A stretch of 64,000 nt of DNA from Datnioides undecimradiatus (lineage: Eukaryota > Chordata > Actinopteri > Lobotiformes > Datnioididae), in NCBI GenBank assembly GCA_008933995.1, contig WARS01000069.1:1240001-1304000 (forward strand), in the 5' to 3' direction. Positions 26,078 through 39,539 of the stretch are shown piece by piece (within the stretch, counting starts at the first letter, position 1; the number at the start of each line of letters is the position of its first letter). The notes beneath the pieces are model-generated. The model had not been told where the DNA came from. It searched no databases and was given only the letters and a program-made list of their open reading frames with translations. Both the position numbers and the translations under genes were made by a program.

Positions 26078-26227
26078 CCACCGAGCCTGGGGTGAAGACC
26101 GCCCCCGGCCGATACGTCCGGTCGTTGGGGCAGCGATCAATCTGAATTGACGACCGGATCAGAGCGCCAGGACCTCGGTGGTAAATCACCAGAGTTTCAC
26201 TGGAAAACTTCATTAAAAACCAGTGAA
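26078..26227. other. Nested inverted repeats: possible structured RNA or foldback element
   Basis: The outer stem is CCACCGAG (26078-26085) with CTCGGTGG (26174-26181). Inside are CCTGG (26086-26090) with CCAGG (26168-26172), TCCGGTCGT (26117-26125) with ACGACCGGA (26150-26158), and CAAT with ATTG around a CTGA loop (26138-26149). A second hairpin follows directly: TTCACTGG (26196-26203) with CCAGTGAA (26220-26227). No known RNA family is recognised. Confidence 0.5.
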
Positions 26228-27289
26228 GAAGAAAACAGATCAAGGCTAATTCAGTCGAGGTTCATCAGGTGCTGCGTCGCTGCCAGCAGCCGCTGACTGA
26301 CAGTGTCTTTGTGCGGTCTGAAAAACTCCTCCGTCTGCTGAACAATGCTCGCTATCACCATTCATTTTTGGGAAAGTCTTGGTGTGAAGCAGGAAGTGTG
26401 TGTGTTTTTGTGCGTGTGTGCACATTTCAACGTCCATAATTTGCACTTAAAGACTCGCTGACGAGGCACGAAGTGAGAGAAAAGCCCCCCGACTGTTCTG
26501 CGCCCCCTCGCTGTTTTCCGGGCGCATAATGCAGCGTTTTATCAGAAAATAGAGGGTCTTGTTTGTGCGTCTAAATGATCCAATTTATCTGTGGGAGCAT
26601 ACAGCTGCTGCCACCACAGTGTCACCGCAGGGACTGACTCACCATTGTCAGGCCTAATTCAGGAATTTGTTGTTGGGTTTCAGACCCTTCTTTGTCCCAG
26701 AGCGGGAAACTTAATAAAATAATACAATGGGAGTGAACGGGACCGGATGAATCGAGTCTTGGCGGTGGGTTGACGACCTTCTCACCTTTTCTTTTTTAAG
26801 GCTGAGAACGCATCACGTTCAGAATAACCTCTCGCCGAATCACATCTCGTCCGCTACATCGTCCTCCTCCGCCTGCACTAATTACTCTTATTAAAGAAGC
26901 CCACCCTCTTCCTCTCTCCTCACTTCGCTTCACTTCTGAGTCTCCTCTTTCCACCGTCGTCCTTTTATGGTCACAAGAGATTTTTGTCCCCCCCCCCCCC
27001 CTTTGGTTGCTGGGGGGAACGGGGGACTTCCAGTTGGCTGATTGAAACACAAGGAATCCAGGAAATTAAGCTTATTTGGCTCCCGCTGCCAGACAAATGT
27101 AAAATGTAAGCAATGCAAAGAGCAGGAAATTGACTGGAGAGCGGCTGGAGGGGTTTAGCTGTGAAGCTCTGCGGTGGATTAAATGTCGCTGCCTTTTCTT
27201 TTAGGTTTGCGACGCCTCAGTTTGGGGTTTGGGTCAACGAGCTGAGGTAACAATGACAGAAACCACTTCCTCCGTCTCAGATCGAACGA

Positions 27290-27665
27290 GGCCCCTCAGA
27301 CCAGCGTCTGACATCGTTTTGTGTTCCAGTTCTGTCGTTTCCTGTCGTGCTTCTTCCTTTGCACCTCCTGTGTTTGTGACTTCTCCCACCTGTGTGATTG
27401 TCTGCCACGCCCTTTTATTTAGTTCACCTGCGTCTTGCGTTCCCTCCCCCTCAGAGAAGCAGATATTGTGTGTCTACGCTTTGTCCTGCATCAGTCCGTC
27501 TTTGTATCGTGTCCTGTTTCGCTCGTGTTTCTCTTCTTTATTGGAATTACGTCCCTTCAGTTTGACTCTGCCTGCACCTGCATGGACGTGTTTGCCTGTG
27601 TTGGACTGATCCTGCCTGCCTGAACCTCCTGTAAGTCTTTAGACCTGAATGTCTTTAATAAATTA
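27290..27665 (+). repeat. Candidate retroelement tail ending at AATAAA
   Basis: A T/C-rich stretch with CACCTGTGTGATTGTCTGCC, CTGCCTGCCTGAACCTCCT and a terminal AATAAA at 27657-27662. The layout resembles 3' ends of fish retroelements. No reverse-transcriptase reading frame is present, and the family is not assigned. Confidence 0.3.
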
Positions 27666-28496
27666 TTTGTTTTACAGTTCTCCTCGGGTTTTCCTACTTA
27701 AAATTCTGCAGATAGCCTCAGTTCGTGATAAAATAAAAGCCTGCAGGCAGAGAAAGTAGCTTGGAAACAGATGGGATGCAGATGGCAAAAGAAGAAAAGG
27801 GGAGAAACAAATCTTAATATTAAAATGTCTAAGAATAGTAGAGTGAGGCAGGTGTTTGGCTGAGGGGGGAACAGGTAGCTCCAGCTGATGGATTTTACTT
27901 TTCTAAGAACTAAAAATCCTGGAGGTGTCTCGCCTCAAACATCGATTTTTAAGTTTTAATCAGAAATTTTCCTTCGCATCAAATGTTCTGGAGATTGTTT
28001 TAGCGGCGCCGCTGCAGACGAACGGTCTACCCACGGCATCGATTGTGTGATTTTACAACGTCTGCACTGATTATTTCTTCTGCGTCCTGGGTTTTGAGAC
28101 CTGGATTATGGATTATATCAGACTGGACTTCACTGTGTGCTCCGTCCACACCTAATAGTTGATGATTCCTCCCAGTACTCAGTCATTTTGTCAGGATCGA
28201 TACCTGAAAGCGAACTACCTATGTCAGGATTAGCATGTTTACTCCCCTGAACCTGATCTGCAGCAGATGAAATGACTGATGATCAGTTAAATACACACTT
28301 GGAGGAACTTGTGCGCGGCAGCTTTCAGCTCGTGACTCTTGTGAATGTGATTCTTCAGGGTCCAGCTGCACACCTGCATGCAAAGCATTACCCACAGGGA
28401 GGGCGGCGCATGTAAATCCACAGCAGCCATTAGTCGTCTCGTCCTACGATCACGAGTGGGAAGGCTTAACACCACTAATAGGCCTTCTGTAATCAT

Positions 28497-28498
<2 letters not shown>

Positions 28499-28524
<26 letters not shown>
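28499..28524 (+). repeat. (GT)n microsatellite
   Basis: About 13 GT units. Confidence 0.93.
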
Positions 28525-28527
<3 letters not shown>

Positions 28528-31469
28528 AGAGTGGAGATGAGCAGAGGAGGAGCCGGCAGATGTTCCTGAATCACCAGGAAGTCAATCAGATGTTGTCGCT
28601 TTATGGGAACCATGCAGCGTCGTGTACGCGTGCATGACACGTATGTGAGTTCTCTGCAGTTCGTGTCGCTTGTTTGTCTTTGTGTGCACCTTCATTCGTG
28701 TGTTTGCGCGTTCACCCCTCCGTCATCCTGTAACGTCTAATAGCGGGGGTCAGGTCCTAGCTGAGTGTCGCGCTCGCCCACCGCTCGCGTCGTTAACGAG
28801 GTTGTCTTCTGGGGTTTAATGAGCTGCCAGTCGCGTCGTCCTCACATTTCCCTCCAGTAGCAGCGGCCTGATGGGACAGGTGCTCGTTTTTCTAATTTAT
28901 TTTATTTTTGTGGAAGGAGAATATTTTTAAAAACGCCTTATTTGTCAAGGTGCCAGTCAGGTTAACGTCCATGTGACTACCCTTCATCCATCAGCCGAGG
29001 CCTTTATTTACCCCAACAAAGAGCTGGCAGGCATTCATTACAGACGGGTCATTAGTTCCTCCGGCAGGTTTTCAGAGACGCTGCTGTTCAGTGACAGCCT
29101 GAAATGCACAGAGTTATACAGAAAGTTGATTTGCACCGCTCACCGTTAGCTGCAGCTACAGCGCCTCAGTTATTTAATGCAGCGTTTGGAGTGAATCAAA
29201 CGTGAATTAAACAAGTTTCTGATTTTTCGTTCAAAGGATCCTTTTTTCCTGTTTCGTTCTTGTGTACGCTCGTGTGAAATATGCTATGCTACTATGCTAA
29301 ATTAGCAACATGTTGGGAACATGCTAGTGCTAGCTCAACTCCCAGAGCCTTTATGTTTCTTCTGTTTAGTTCACACTTTTCTGTTCATGCTTTCACTCAG
29401 GAACATTTGCTAACTCTCTGTTAGCATGTGGACTTGCTATTAGCCCTGTTAGCAATAGAGCTAATTCCTATTTGCAGACGCCTCTTGGAATTGGTCTTTA
29501 TGCTGCTATAGAAACTTCTTTTAAAGGCTGAGGCGATGGTTTTAAGCCTGATTAGACTTGACTTTGTCTTTTGCTTGTCGGTGTCCTACCGCTGGTCTCT
29601 TAACCTTCCTGTGTCCTATGCTGATTTACTCTCTTGCCTGTTTTGTTTGACTCTGAAACGTGAGTGCAAGGACTTGAGACTTAGGTGACATATGCAAAAC
29701 AATGTCTTGGTCCAGCCTCTGCCTTTTGGTCTCTTGTACAGTCTTGCAGTGACTACTGCTTCTCATTCCACCTCGGACCTCTGCGATGCTTTGGGCCATG
29801 ATTCACGCTGTTAGTGAGCCGTGTTGTAACATGTAAAGACTGGTTGTGAAACTTGAAGCAAATGAGATGTAAACTGTTTTCACCACCTCGTGACAAACTT
29901 CACTGTGCAGCCTTGTGTTTGTCCTGGAGGGAGCACCTTTAAACATTTCATTACAGTCGTTCCTGTAATCATTGTGACCCAGTGATCATGGTTTTGACCC
30001 ACTTAGCTTCACCAGAACCTGGTTTTGTGAGGCTGTATCAGGTTAGTCCACAGCAGACTTTCCCTGATTGTCGACTTGACACTTTCTCCGTTTTTATCTC
30101 GATTTAAACGAGAAGTTGGACACTAGGAGAAGTAAATGAGTAACCACTAACACCTTGACTGATTAAGATACTGGTTTATTTTATTTCTCACCGACTGAAA
30201 CGTCTTTGTCTCTTTGCATTCGCTTACAAATTTGGGTGTGCTCGTCTTCACAGCGTCCATTGTGTCCAGGACTGTTTGGATAGACCTTTGCTGTGGTTCT
30301 GCACCATTAGTGAATGAAGCGACCAGCTAATGACGGAGCATTTCCATGATGTGCTGGAGCTGCATCAGCAGCATGGAAATGATTGTGGCACTGTTTACTT
30401 TTCAATGCAGCGCTTGCAAAGTTTGATGGTGCAGGTGAACAAATATATAAAATGTGCCGGTCAGCACCGGGTTTCATGTCAGGTTAAAGTTGTATGTTTA
30501 CAGGGCAGCGCTGCAAGATTGGCACAAACAGCATGAAATTCAGTGTTACAGGAAGGAAACTCATACAATGTCCTGTAGTAGCTGGAGCCAATTTGCCTTT
30601 CCTACAATAACATTTACGTTTCCCCTGAGAGGAGATCAGTGTTGGGTGTTGCAGAATGAGGAAAGCGTTTGTGGTTTCACCCGAAGGTGCATTGTGTTTG
30701 TTTGGATGAAGCCTCCCTGCTGCTCCCTGCTCTGCTCCTCCAATCGCTCCATTAAAACCGAACAGGAAATGAAGTCATTATTTACAGTTTTTTAAAAATG
30801 TTCCCCATTTGCATCCAATCAGCCAAAGCCCACGACGGAAAGCCTGAAGTGGCTCATCAAACCGCTGTGACCCATCTGCTCGAGTTTCATTTTGGAGAAT
30901 CAACAACAACAAAAATGAAGTTGCAGGAGAGTCGACGTGTCATCGTGACTAATTATTATTTTGTTTGTCAAAAATGAGAATCTGTGAAGTTGTGTCATAA
31001 TGAGGAAAAGTTAATTAGATGAGCAGGAAAGAATCTGAACAGCCAACACAGTCATCGTGGTAACTGTCATTCGTCTTTCATTCGAGGACTCGAGGACTTC
31101 AGATTATAGTTTCCATCTGTGCTGCCAGCTTTGAACATGCAACCCAGTGTTTAATTGACCTTTTGGAGTGATTTGGAGCTTTGTTTGGTTTTCCTGACGA
31201 GCAGCCTTGTGTGGTCGTGTGAATAATGGTTAGCCTCTGTCAGCATCAGTAGCGCAGCGAGCTGTAACCACAGAGTCTCTGCAGAGGAGGTCTGGACGGA
31301 CTCCTGATTGGATTTGATTCGCAATCATACCTCAGTTAATGTCTCGTCTCCTGCCGGTGGTTACTGCTGGTTCCTTTAACCATGAGCGTCAGCGTCTTTA
31401 GCCTCAATTAAGTGGTTTTAGTTCGCTAACTTAACCAGACTTTAACCAAAAGGACTGGATTAGTTATTT

Positions 31470-31905
31470 TAGTTATTATAACCAGACCATAGACTGCGAC
31501 CATGATGTCACCCAGATGTTTCTAAGAGCATTGATGTGGTGGATCTGGTCGTCGGCCATCTTGGCGGCGTGTGACATCGCCTAACTCCCTGCTAACCCAA
31601 AGACTGGTGAGAGAGGTGTCAGGTGGGGGCGGTGAGGCGGGGCCCAATGACATGTGGCAGACAGCTGGTGGATAGCTGTCAGTCAAAGAAGCCCCGCCCC
31701 TTCATTCTGCATAACTTCAGGTGTTAATCTGATTTAAAGGAGTGAGTTCTATATAAATTCAGCCCGTACAGTCGTCATGAACGGGGAAACTAGCTGCAGA
31801 GACCAAACCGTTGTTTGTACCAGGCTGTAAACATGTTTACTGCTGCATTTTAACATGGGGGTCTATGGGGACTGACTCGCTGCTGGAGCCTCTGGTGGAC
31901 GCTCA
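31470..31905 (+). repeat. Dispersed teleost repeat (non-autonomous)
   Basis: Begins near ACCAGACCATAGACTGCGAC. It contains GATGTCACCCAGATGTTTCT, CGTCGGCCATCTTGGCGGCG, AAGAAGCCCCGCCCCTTCAT, AACTTCAGGTGTTAATCTGA and CCAGGCTGTAAACATGTTTA, ending in GGGGGTCTATGGGGACTGAC. I recognise this ordered block set as a repeat common in percomorph genomes; its class (SINE or MITE) is not established. No coding frame. Confidence 0.6.
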
Positions 31906-32898
31906 GGGAGCTGCAAAGCAAAGCAACTGCGAGTTATTTCAGTTTGTCGTTGTTAAGTTTCAAATTCAGCTGCTGAAGGTGGGAAGTTCCTCTTGATCTG
32001 CAGAGCATTGAAGGTGAAGCTCTTCGTTCTTCTTTCAAACATTTGCTAGACGTGCCACCATATTTGCAGTTTGTCCTCTAAAATCAGGGACACATCAGTC
32101 TGGACTTAGATCTCTCCTTCACTGATGACCAGTCTGTGTTATTATTATAAACTCAGGCACTGGAACGTCTCATAAAATCAGATTGAAAGTGTAAATGTAC
32201 AGTAACAAATGGAACAGGCGCTGATCTACGGCTCTGTAGCGTCTCAACACACTGATCCGTTACCTGGCGTCACGTTCATCACCGAACTGCATGAATCTAA
32301 TTTTGGCCCCTTGTTTAATCATCGTTCTGCGTCACCGCGGTCGTACAAACAAAGCGTTTCGGTGGTAATCACACCCTGGAGCCACTCCAGCGCCGCCTCA
32401 AGCCATTTGTAGTTCCTTATCATGTTGTCCCACGGTGATTTGTCATCGTAATAGTGAGTAATGCGTCGTGTTGATGTGCTGAAGAGCCTTTTTCCAAGCA
32501 GCTCCAAGCTTCTGGCCCCGCAGAAAGGGAGAAACCGTGCTGCTGAGTTCAGTCTGAATCAGTTCAAGCTTGAAAATGTCAGCAAACTGTTTCCTCTTTG
32601 TTATCGAGGAAAACACAAAAAGTGGAATCTCATTTTATGTGTTGTCACAAAGATGGAGACAGGCTGGAGAAGGTTGAAAACGAGGTGTCAGGCTGAAAAC
32701 GGTGACAGCAGGTGTTATTCATGTGCAACCTGGACGCGCACGACTTGTGTGGAGATTAGCATGAGTGCAGGCAGGCGAGGGAGCGTCAGCAAACAGCCGA
32801 GGGTTATTTACCCAGCTCTCCCAGGGATCGGACACGCTAGCACGTCGCACCGTCTCGCTAACGAGTAGCTCAGGGTGCCTGACATTTTCCTTTTCCAC

Positions 32899-32901
<3 letters not shown>

Positions 32902-32932
<31 letters not shown>
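32902..32932 (+). repeat. (CA)n microsatellite
   Basis: About 15 CA units. Confidence 0.94.
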
Positions 32933-32935
<3 letters not shown>

Positions 32936-35338
32936 TTTTCCTCGACCTTTCCCGTTAGCGCCCCGAATGCAGGTGCAACTTGTCAAGAGGGAGGAAGGGT
33001 CGGCAGAGAGATAAGGGCACTTGAGATGCTAGCCGGCTAGCCGGACTGCAGAGCGGTCAGCGTGTACACCGCCGGCAAAGAGTCATGAGCTGAATGTGGA
33101 GGCGCAGCAATGGAGGATACAACAAAAACATAAATGATTCACATATTTATACTGAGAACTGTCTGACCTCATCACAAAAAACACACTTTCTGACAGCCTG
33201 TGGAGTCTGTCCGTGGACCTGGCTTTGATCCGTGCACGTCTCAGGATGTTTGCTGCAGACACAACGCAGGGTGAAGGATGTGCTGAGCAGAGCAGCGCGG
33301 TGCTCACATGATGCCGGCACAGGCTGCTCACTTCCCTTTTCCAGCAATGACCAACCTTTATATCAGCAGTGGGTCAAAGGTCCGTGCGTAAGGTGAAGGC
33401 TGGTCACTTAAAACCTGATTCTCATCAGCATTAAGGAGCATTTTAGGACCTTTCAGGCGACTGTTTTGGTTTTTACAGCCTGCGACTTTATTGTTTTGGT
33501 TCATTTACAAGTTTCCTGTTTCTCAACTATTAGTTTCAAATTAAAATCGGTTTTATCCTTTTACAATTTTAGTCTTTTAGCCAAAAGCCATTTAAAGTAC
33601 TTTATAATCAGTCGAGTTCAGCTGTGGGGTGTTCATCTTGTCTCCCCACAACCCAAAAACACTTAAATCCAATTAAAAACCACAAGAAGAGACAACTTAA
33701 ATGTTTAAAGTGAATCCTGACGAAGCTCAGTCGAGACCTGAAACCTGAAACCCATCAGACCTCCCGTCCATTTCCTGCCTGTAGCTGGTTTAACTTAGTT
33801 TGTTCCTGTGTTTTTATATTTTCATGGCGTTATCTCGACCAGAGGGGATCGAGTGTTTGCTGGAATCAAGACTTGCTTGTTTGCTACGTTGTGTTTAGAG
33901 CTCGTTCCCTGGCTCCGAGCTTTAACTAACAATGCATTTGACTGAGATTCATCGTCTTGGCAGCAGATATCTCAAACCTGGAAACCAGTATTTGCATGAG
34001 TCGCTCCGACTATCAGCCTTTCTCTGTGATCTTGGTGAACCTGTGCTTTGACACGTGGCGTCGGGTCAGAGATAGAAGGACTCTCCCTGATACTCTAAAT
34101 GAAGCGTTCCCGGGCTGCAGCCTCAGAGCTGGAGACCTTTTCACAATCAGTGCGTCTGCGTTTCCTGCTCAGCGTCGGCGGTCCTGCTGCTGCGGTTGAC
34201 TGATGGAGCCCGGACGCGGCGGCCTGCAGCCTCGGTGACCTCTCACCGGGCCCAGTACAATAGAGTCTCTCTGGTGGTGAGCAGCTTCCTGCCTGCAGTG
34301 CACCCTGTGTTCTCCTTATATGTCTTCGTGCAGTGACGGTTCCCTCAGCTGATTTAGTCTGAAACCAAGCCTGCTCTATTCAGTTACAGTAATTATCAGC
34401 CTCCCTCTGTCACACCCCCCTCCCTCTGCAGTCTTTTGGGTTATTATATAACAGCTCTGAGGTCGAGCACGGCAGCGACTGCTTTGCAATTAACTATCTC
34501 CTCACTCAGAGCGTTGCCAACCAGCGGGAACTGTGTGAAACACCAAACTGTACCCGGGGTCGGTCTGAGCCTCCCGGCCTCGTTTCTTCTCCGACCAGGT
34601 TAAACTCAAATACAAAACCCGTGAACGTCACCGGCTGCTTCGAGCGCGGCGCCTCTATGGCAACACGGCGGGAGCCGATCTGAAGCGTCGTCATGGCTGA
34701 CACTTGAATTGCACCAGAGCTGTGGGGTAATGTTGAAAGGTCCTGTTGGCTGGTTCATAAACTCACGGCGTCTCTGAGCAGCGTGTTGTCAAACTCAGCT
34801 TTTTCTGGATTTATCAGCATTTCCTCCGCCTCCACCGCCACATCCTGGCATCCCACAGCCCGAGTCTGCGCGCCCTGATTAAAAAAACACTCTGGGAGTT
34901 TATTTGACTCAGAATAGACCGGCGGTCACTGCACACACACCAGAAGTCTGCCAAGCCTCCTCAGATCCGCCTTCGGTTCTGCAGGGTGAGGACCTGAAAC
35001 GTGACGTGTTGCTGCTGGATCCGTGCTCCCGGGCTGATGGGTCGCTGAGAGGGTAACGGAGGGTTGAAGCCGCCGCGAAAGGAGTGAAACTTTATATCTG
35101 CTGTGTCTTTAAACTCTGCGGCTGTAACTTTTTCATTTGAGGACTTCCTTTTCCCTCCGCTCTGCCTCCCGGATTCTGCTGCTAAAATTAACTCGACTAA
35201 ATGTCAAGTCTGAACGTGAGAGCGGGCGCGGCGCGGTCGCCTCTGGTGCTGCGGCGATAACAGTAACACGTAAAGAGCCACAGTCCTTGTTCACAGACGT
35301 GCATTCACTCGAACATAAAGGCACATGCATTCAAGCAC

Positions 35339-35676
35339 ACTCACTCACACACACACTCACACACACACTCAGACCAGGGACCGTGAATTCCCAGCATGCC
35401 CGGCGCCTCCTGAACTGTGCCTGCAACAGATAAGTGAGCCGTGGGGCCTTGTGATCGCACTTGGCAACCGAATTGTTTGCAAGTCTGGACAACGGCAGCG
35501 GCCGCAGAGATCTGACGGAGCCGATCAGATGCCGCCGCTCACACACACACACACACACACAAACACACACATGCAACAGCAACTGCTGATCAATCTGTCG
35601 CGCTGCCTGAAAACTTGAACAGGAAAAGAGCCGCGAGCTGCACTAGTGGCAGGAAACAGCGAGTTTCTGTGTGAGC

Positions 35677-35714
<38 letters not shown>

Positions 35715-35725
35715 GTGTGTGCGTG
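35339..35725 (+). repeat. Cluster of CA/TG microsatellites
   Basis: Interrupted CACT/CA at about 35339-35372, CA at about 35540-35572, and TG with GCGTG interruptions at 35671-35725, all within 400 bp. Confidence 0.92.
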
Positions 35726-36834
35726 CCCATGTGTGCCCATGTGTGCCCGCAGGTCTGGACGTGTTTCTGCAGGTTGCGCGAGGTGACGTTTGTGGTTTTG
35801 CCATGACTCGGCAAAACGGCTCAGCTGAGTCGCTGCAGTGTGAACGCAGCTGTGCAGCCGAACCCAGTCGCTCACGTTTCAGTTTCAAGTGTCCGGCGCG
35901 TGAGCCGGCAGCTTAACGGGATCATCAGACGGAAACAGGGCTCGACTGTAGAGTCATTAAACCACAATTACAAAGGGGAAGGTTATCAAGATTATGTAGA
36001 TGAATGCTAATTGGCAGCATGTGTGAAGTGTTCGACGAGAGCTCTGTGATGAGCGCATGAAAGTGAGTTTTCAAAGCTGCGGCTAAAAAAAAGAGTAAAA
36101 CCAGGTTCCAGACGATCGGCGGAGAGTTCAAACGCTGCTGAAACGGGCGCCTGCAGCCTCTCACCGCTGTTTCCTCCAGCTGCAGCAGAAACAGCATGTA
36201 AACAGAAACACGTGCAGCTGTCACAGCTTTCCTTTGCCTCTCTGTTCCACTCTGCAAAGATCTCATGACCGCTGGGAGCTCGTGGTTGTTGCCCCTTATG
36301 AGCAACGCTCCGGCGACGCGCAGGCCTCTTTACTCGACTGCGTGCCAAGATAATCCTCCCATTACAAACAAAACACTTCAAGTTCAGCCTTCCAGCCTTT
36401 AATTGGCTCCGTCAGTGGGTTTTTATCGCTCAGTGTTTATCAGAGCGGCTTTCTGAGCGCTCCCTGCAGCTCCGGTATCTTTATTAGGGTCAGTATGTAA
36501 ACTCTTTATCTGCTGCTGTGTGTGTGAGTCAGAGACAGTGTGTGCTGATGTGTTGCTGTGACTCCAGAGTCTCTGCAGAGCCTTGAAGGTGAGTCTCTGC
36601 TGTTTCAGAAAGCAGCTTCTGACCTTTGCAGAGTCACATGGCTGCTGAGTCGCTGCTCAGGCCACACGTTTGATGCACTTGTTGCACGTTTCCGCTTCTT
36701 CGCCCGAAACGACCGACGATGTTTTGGTCGACATCAAAACATCGTGACCTGGGTTACAACACACACGTTTCTCATGGAGCCTAACGTACACGCTGGAATA
36801 CAAGTGCGACATGAGCAGAGAGTCACTCTGTCCA

Positions 36835-37050
36835 CTAACACCTGGCTTCACTGGAATGTATCCAATCAGGATTCAACCGCGTGTCACATGACCCTGTTTA
36901 CTGGCTCCGGCTCCAATCAGCAGCGATGTAAACACAAACACCTGGGTAGACGTTGGCGTGTAAACAGCTGATTAACCAGGAGCATCACGGCTGAGTCTGG
37001 ACTTCCTGTCCTGCAGGATGCAGCGCCGGCAGGGCGGCCATGTTGGCGTG
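36835..37050 (+). repeat. Dispersed repeat, copy B (partner at 17584-17831)
   Basis: Same start (CTAACACCTGGCTTC) and end (GGCGGCCATGTTGGCGTG) as copy A, same orientation, with substitutions and a missing internal segment. Sharp loss of similarity after the end suggests a defined element boundary. Confidence 0.88.
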
Positions 37051-38040
37051 GCCTCAAGCTCGGAGCTAATGCTGGAAATCAGACCTTTTCACGCTGCTGC
37101 AGGTGCGTTCGGCTGTGACGAAGGTTCAGGTGTTCACTTACAAACAAATACCTGAAAATCCCCCAAATCAAGACGCGGTGACTCACCTTCGCTCCTCTAA
37201 CGTGCTCCGCCTCCGTCGTTAGGTGAAGTGATCAGAGGCGCTCGGCTGCTTTCAGAGTTACCTTTATAACTCGATTAACCAGCCGCAGTCCTGCTCGTCC
37301 TCTTGGCACCAGTTCAGCGTGAGGATTCATTCTATGAATGAAATCCATCCCCTGCAGCCACGACTGACGGAGCCGCAGCAGGAAGTGCAGTGTCCTGTTG
37401 TTTTCCCACTTCCTTTCAGCTGCACCTGTCAACGCAAACCTGCGTCTGAAAACTCCTGAAAGACGCGTCAAACTCGATATTTATTCCCCGCAAATGAGAC
37501 GCTGTCAACAATAGATCAGTGAGTTAGTCATGGAAATAAAACAAGTAAACAAACTGTAAACAAACAAACACCTAAAGCTCATTTTCTTCGTCTGTTCATC
37601 ATTAATTCATATCAGCGCGGGCTCCAGCGGCTTCAGAACAGGAAATCAGTGCGTTCAAAGCTTTAATGATCACATGTTCGTCGTCTCAGCTCCTGTTGAT
37701 TCATTAATATTCATATTTTTATAACAACACACTTAAAAACAACAAGTTCACTGTGAACCTGTTGACTTCGGCCGTGCGGTCGTTTCTGTTCAACTTCCTG
37801 TTGGACATCCTCGCCATCCACGCTGTGATGTCATCTACACACACACACACAGAGCCTCTGGCTATTACCTTATCCGGCGCCCGTGCTGCACCCCCCCCCT
37901 TTCTTCTTCTCTTCCTCCTTTTCCACCTCCTGCTGCACCACCTCTCACACCTCCCCCTTTAACACCACCCTTTCTCCCGTTCCTCGCCCTTTTTCTCCCC
38001 CGAGCCGTTTCTTTTCTCCTCCTTCGATTTTCTTCTTTCT

Positions 38041-38262
38041 GCTCGCTGTCTCTCTCTCTGCTCGCTGTCTCTCTCTCTGCTCGCTGTCTCTCTTTCTGCT
38101 CGCTGTCTCTCTCTCTGCTCGCTGTCTCTCTTTCTGCTCGCTGTCTCTCTCTCTGCTCGCTGTCTCTCTCTCTGTCTCTCTCTCTGCTCGCTGTCTCTCT
38201 CTCTGTCTCTCTCTGCTCTCTGTCTCTCTCTCTGTCTCTCTCTCTGCTCACTCCCCTCGATC
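38041..38262 (+). repeat. 19 bp CT-rich minisatellite
   Basis: Tandem CTCGCTGTCTCTCTCTCTG units with a 19-bp period, clear from 38042 and decaying into CTCTGT repeats. It lies in a longer pyrimidine-rich stretch from 37890. Confidence 0.92.
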
Positions 38263-38743
38263 CTCCGGCAAAGCTGCTGCGGCCGAGCGCGATGCGTTCA
38301 GGTGCGGCCCCTGCTGAGCATCGTTTCCATGCACCACGCTGCAACAGTGCTGGACACGACGGCGCCGCTCTCGGGTCCATCAGGCCTGAACCTGCACGCT
38401 CAGCAGCCGCAGCAGGAGCCAAGGTGGAAGCTTCTAATGCCCATCTTCCTGTAATAACAATGGCAGCGGCGCAGACAATAGAAGAATCCGGCGCAGTGTT
38501 TTTAATGAGCGGTGACCTATTTAAGCTGACCCCAGGTCTGTGTGTGTGTTGTTTAATCAGGCTCTGTTTTGATCGTCAGTGACGCTGAGTCGCGACCTCG
38601 CCGATTGACGGGGATCGTTAGCCGTCCGGCCGAGATGGAAAACAGATGATGAAAGCAGGCCGCGGGCTGCGAGCAGGTGCACGTCTCACACACAAAGGCC
38701 GGCTGCTGGTCGGCAGGGTGTGTGTGTACGCCGCGGTGAACAA

Positions 38744-38745
<2 letters not shown>

Positions 38746-38782
<37 letters not shown>

Positions 38783-38905
38783 CAGCAACTAACGACTTCA
38801 ACACTCGAGGCACAAACAGAAGCGACGGCAAACAATTCTCAGTTCAGCAGGAACCAGGAGGACGGGTGTTTTCATCCTGTCTTGAAAATAATGACACACC
38901 TGTGC

Positions 38906-38949
<44 letters not shown>
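38746..38949 (+). repeat. (CA)n and (TG)n microsatellites in opposite sense
   Basis: CA array at 38746-38780 and TG array at 38908-38949, about 128 bp apart. The two arrays are mutually complementary and could pair as a loose inverted repeat. Confidence 0.94.
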
Positions 38950-38950
<1 letters not shown>

Positions 38951-39539
38951 ATGTATTTGTTTACTGTCAAGATGATCTGCAGAGCCCCGTCATTACCGGT
39001 TGTTACACAAACGGCGGGCACACAAACACAATGCAGAGCGGCGGCGTGCGAACCGCCGGCGCCGAGATGCAGCCGTTGGCCTTTTCCTAATGGAGGGGGA
39101 GGGAGTGGGCGTGGTGGCGAGAGATCAGGACGGACGCTGCGAATGACTGAAGGAGTGAGTCACAGCCGCGGAGATGGGTTTTTAAGAGCGCGGTGTTCAT
39201 TAGCGGTGATGTACGGGAGGGAAACTGAGAGGATGGACGCTAAAGCCCTTTGTAGCGGACAGGAAGCTTCCCCCCGCAGGACTCGACGTTTAATTGGTTT
39301 AACGTTTTTTTAATTTGGTGCTCAGTCAACGAGACCGGAGACTGTGGCTGAGCTGAGATCAGCGAGGCTGCAGAGAGGCTTATTAGCTGCTGCAGCTTCC
39401 TCTGCTTCTAATAATGTTATCTCTTCTTCTTTTGCTCTGAAATCACATTTTCGCCGCTTGGCTTCACCGAACGTGTCACACGACGTCTAACGTGAGCTGA
39501 CAAGGCTGCACGAGCGAGTCACTGTACGGGGGGGGGAGT

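Noticed and set aside
26049..26243. 64-codon minus-strand frame over the nested inverted repeat
   Set aside because: No family similarity that I can see, short, and constrained by the inverted-repeat sequence; the structural reading is stronger.
37865..38422. Minus-strand open frame of 185 codons with repeated RERD/SE residues
   Set aside because: Translation of the 19-bp CT minisatellite; the repeat period is not a multiple of three and the composition changes abruptly at its edges.
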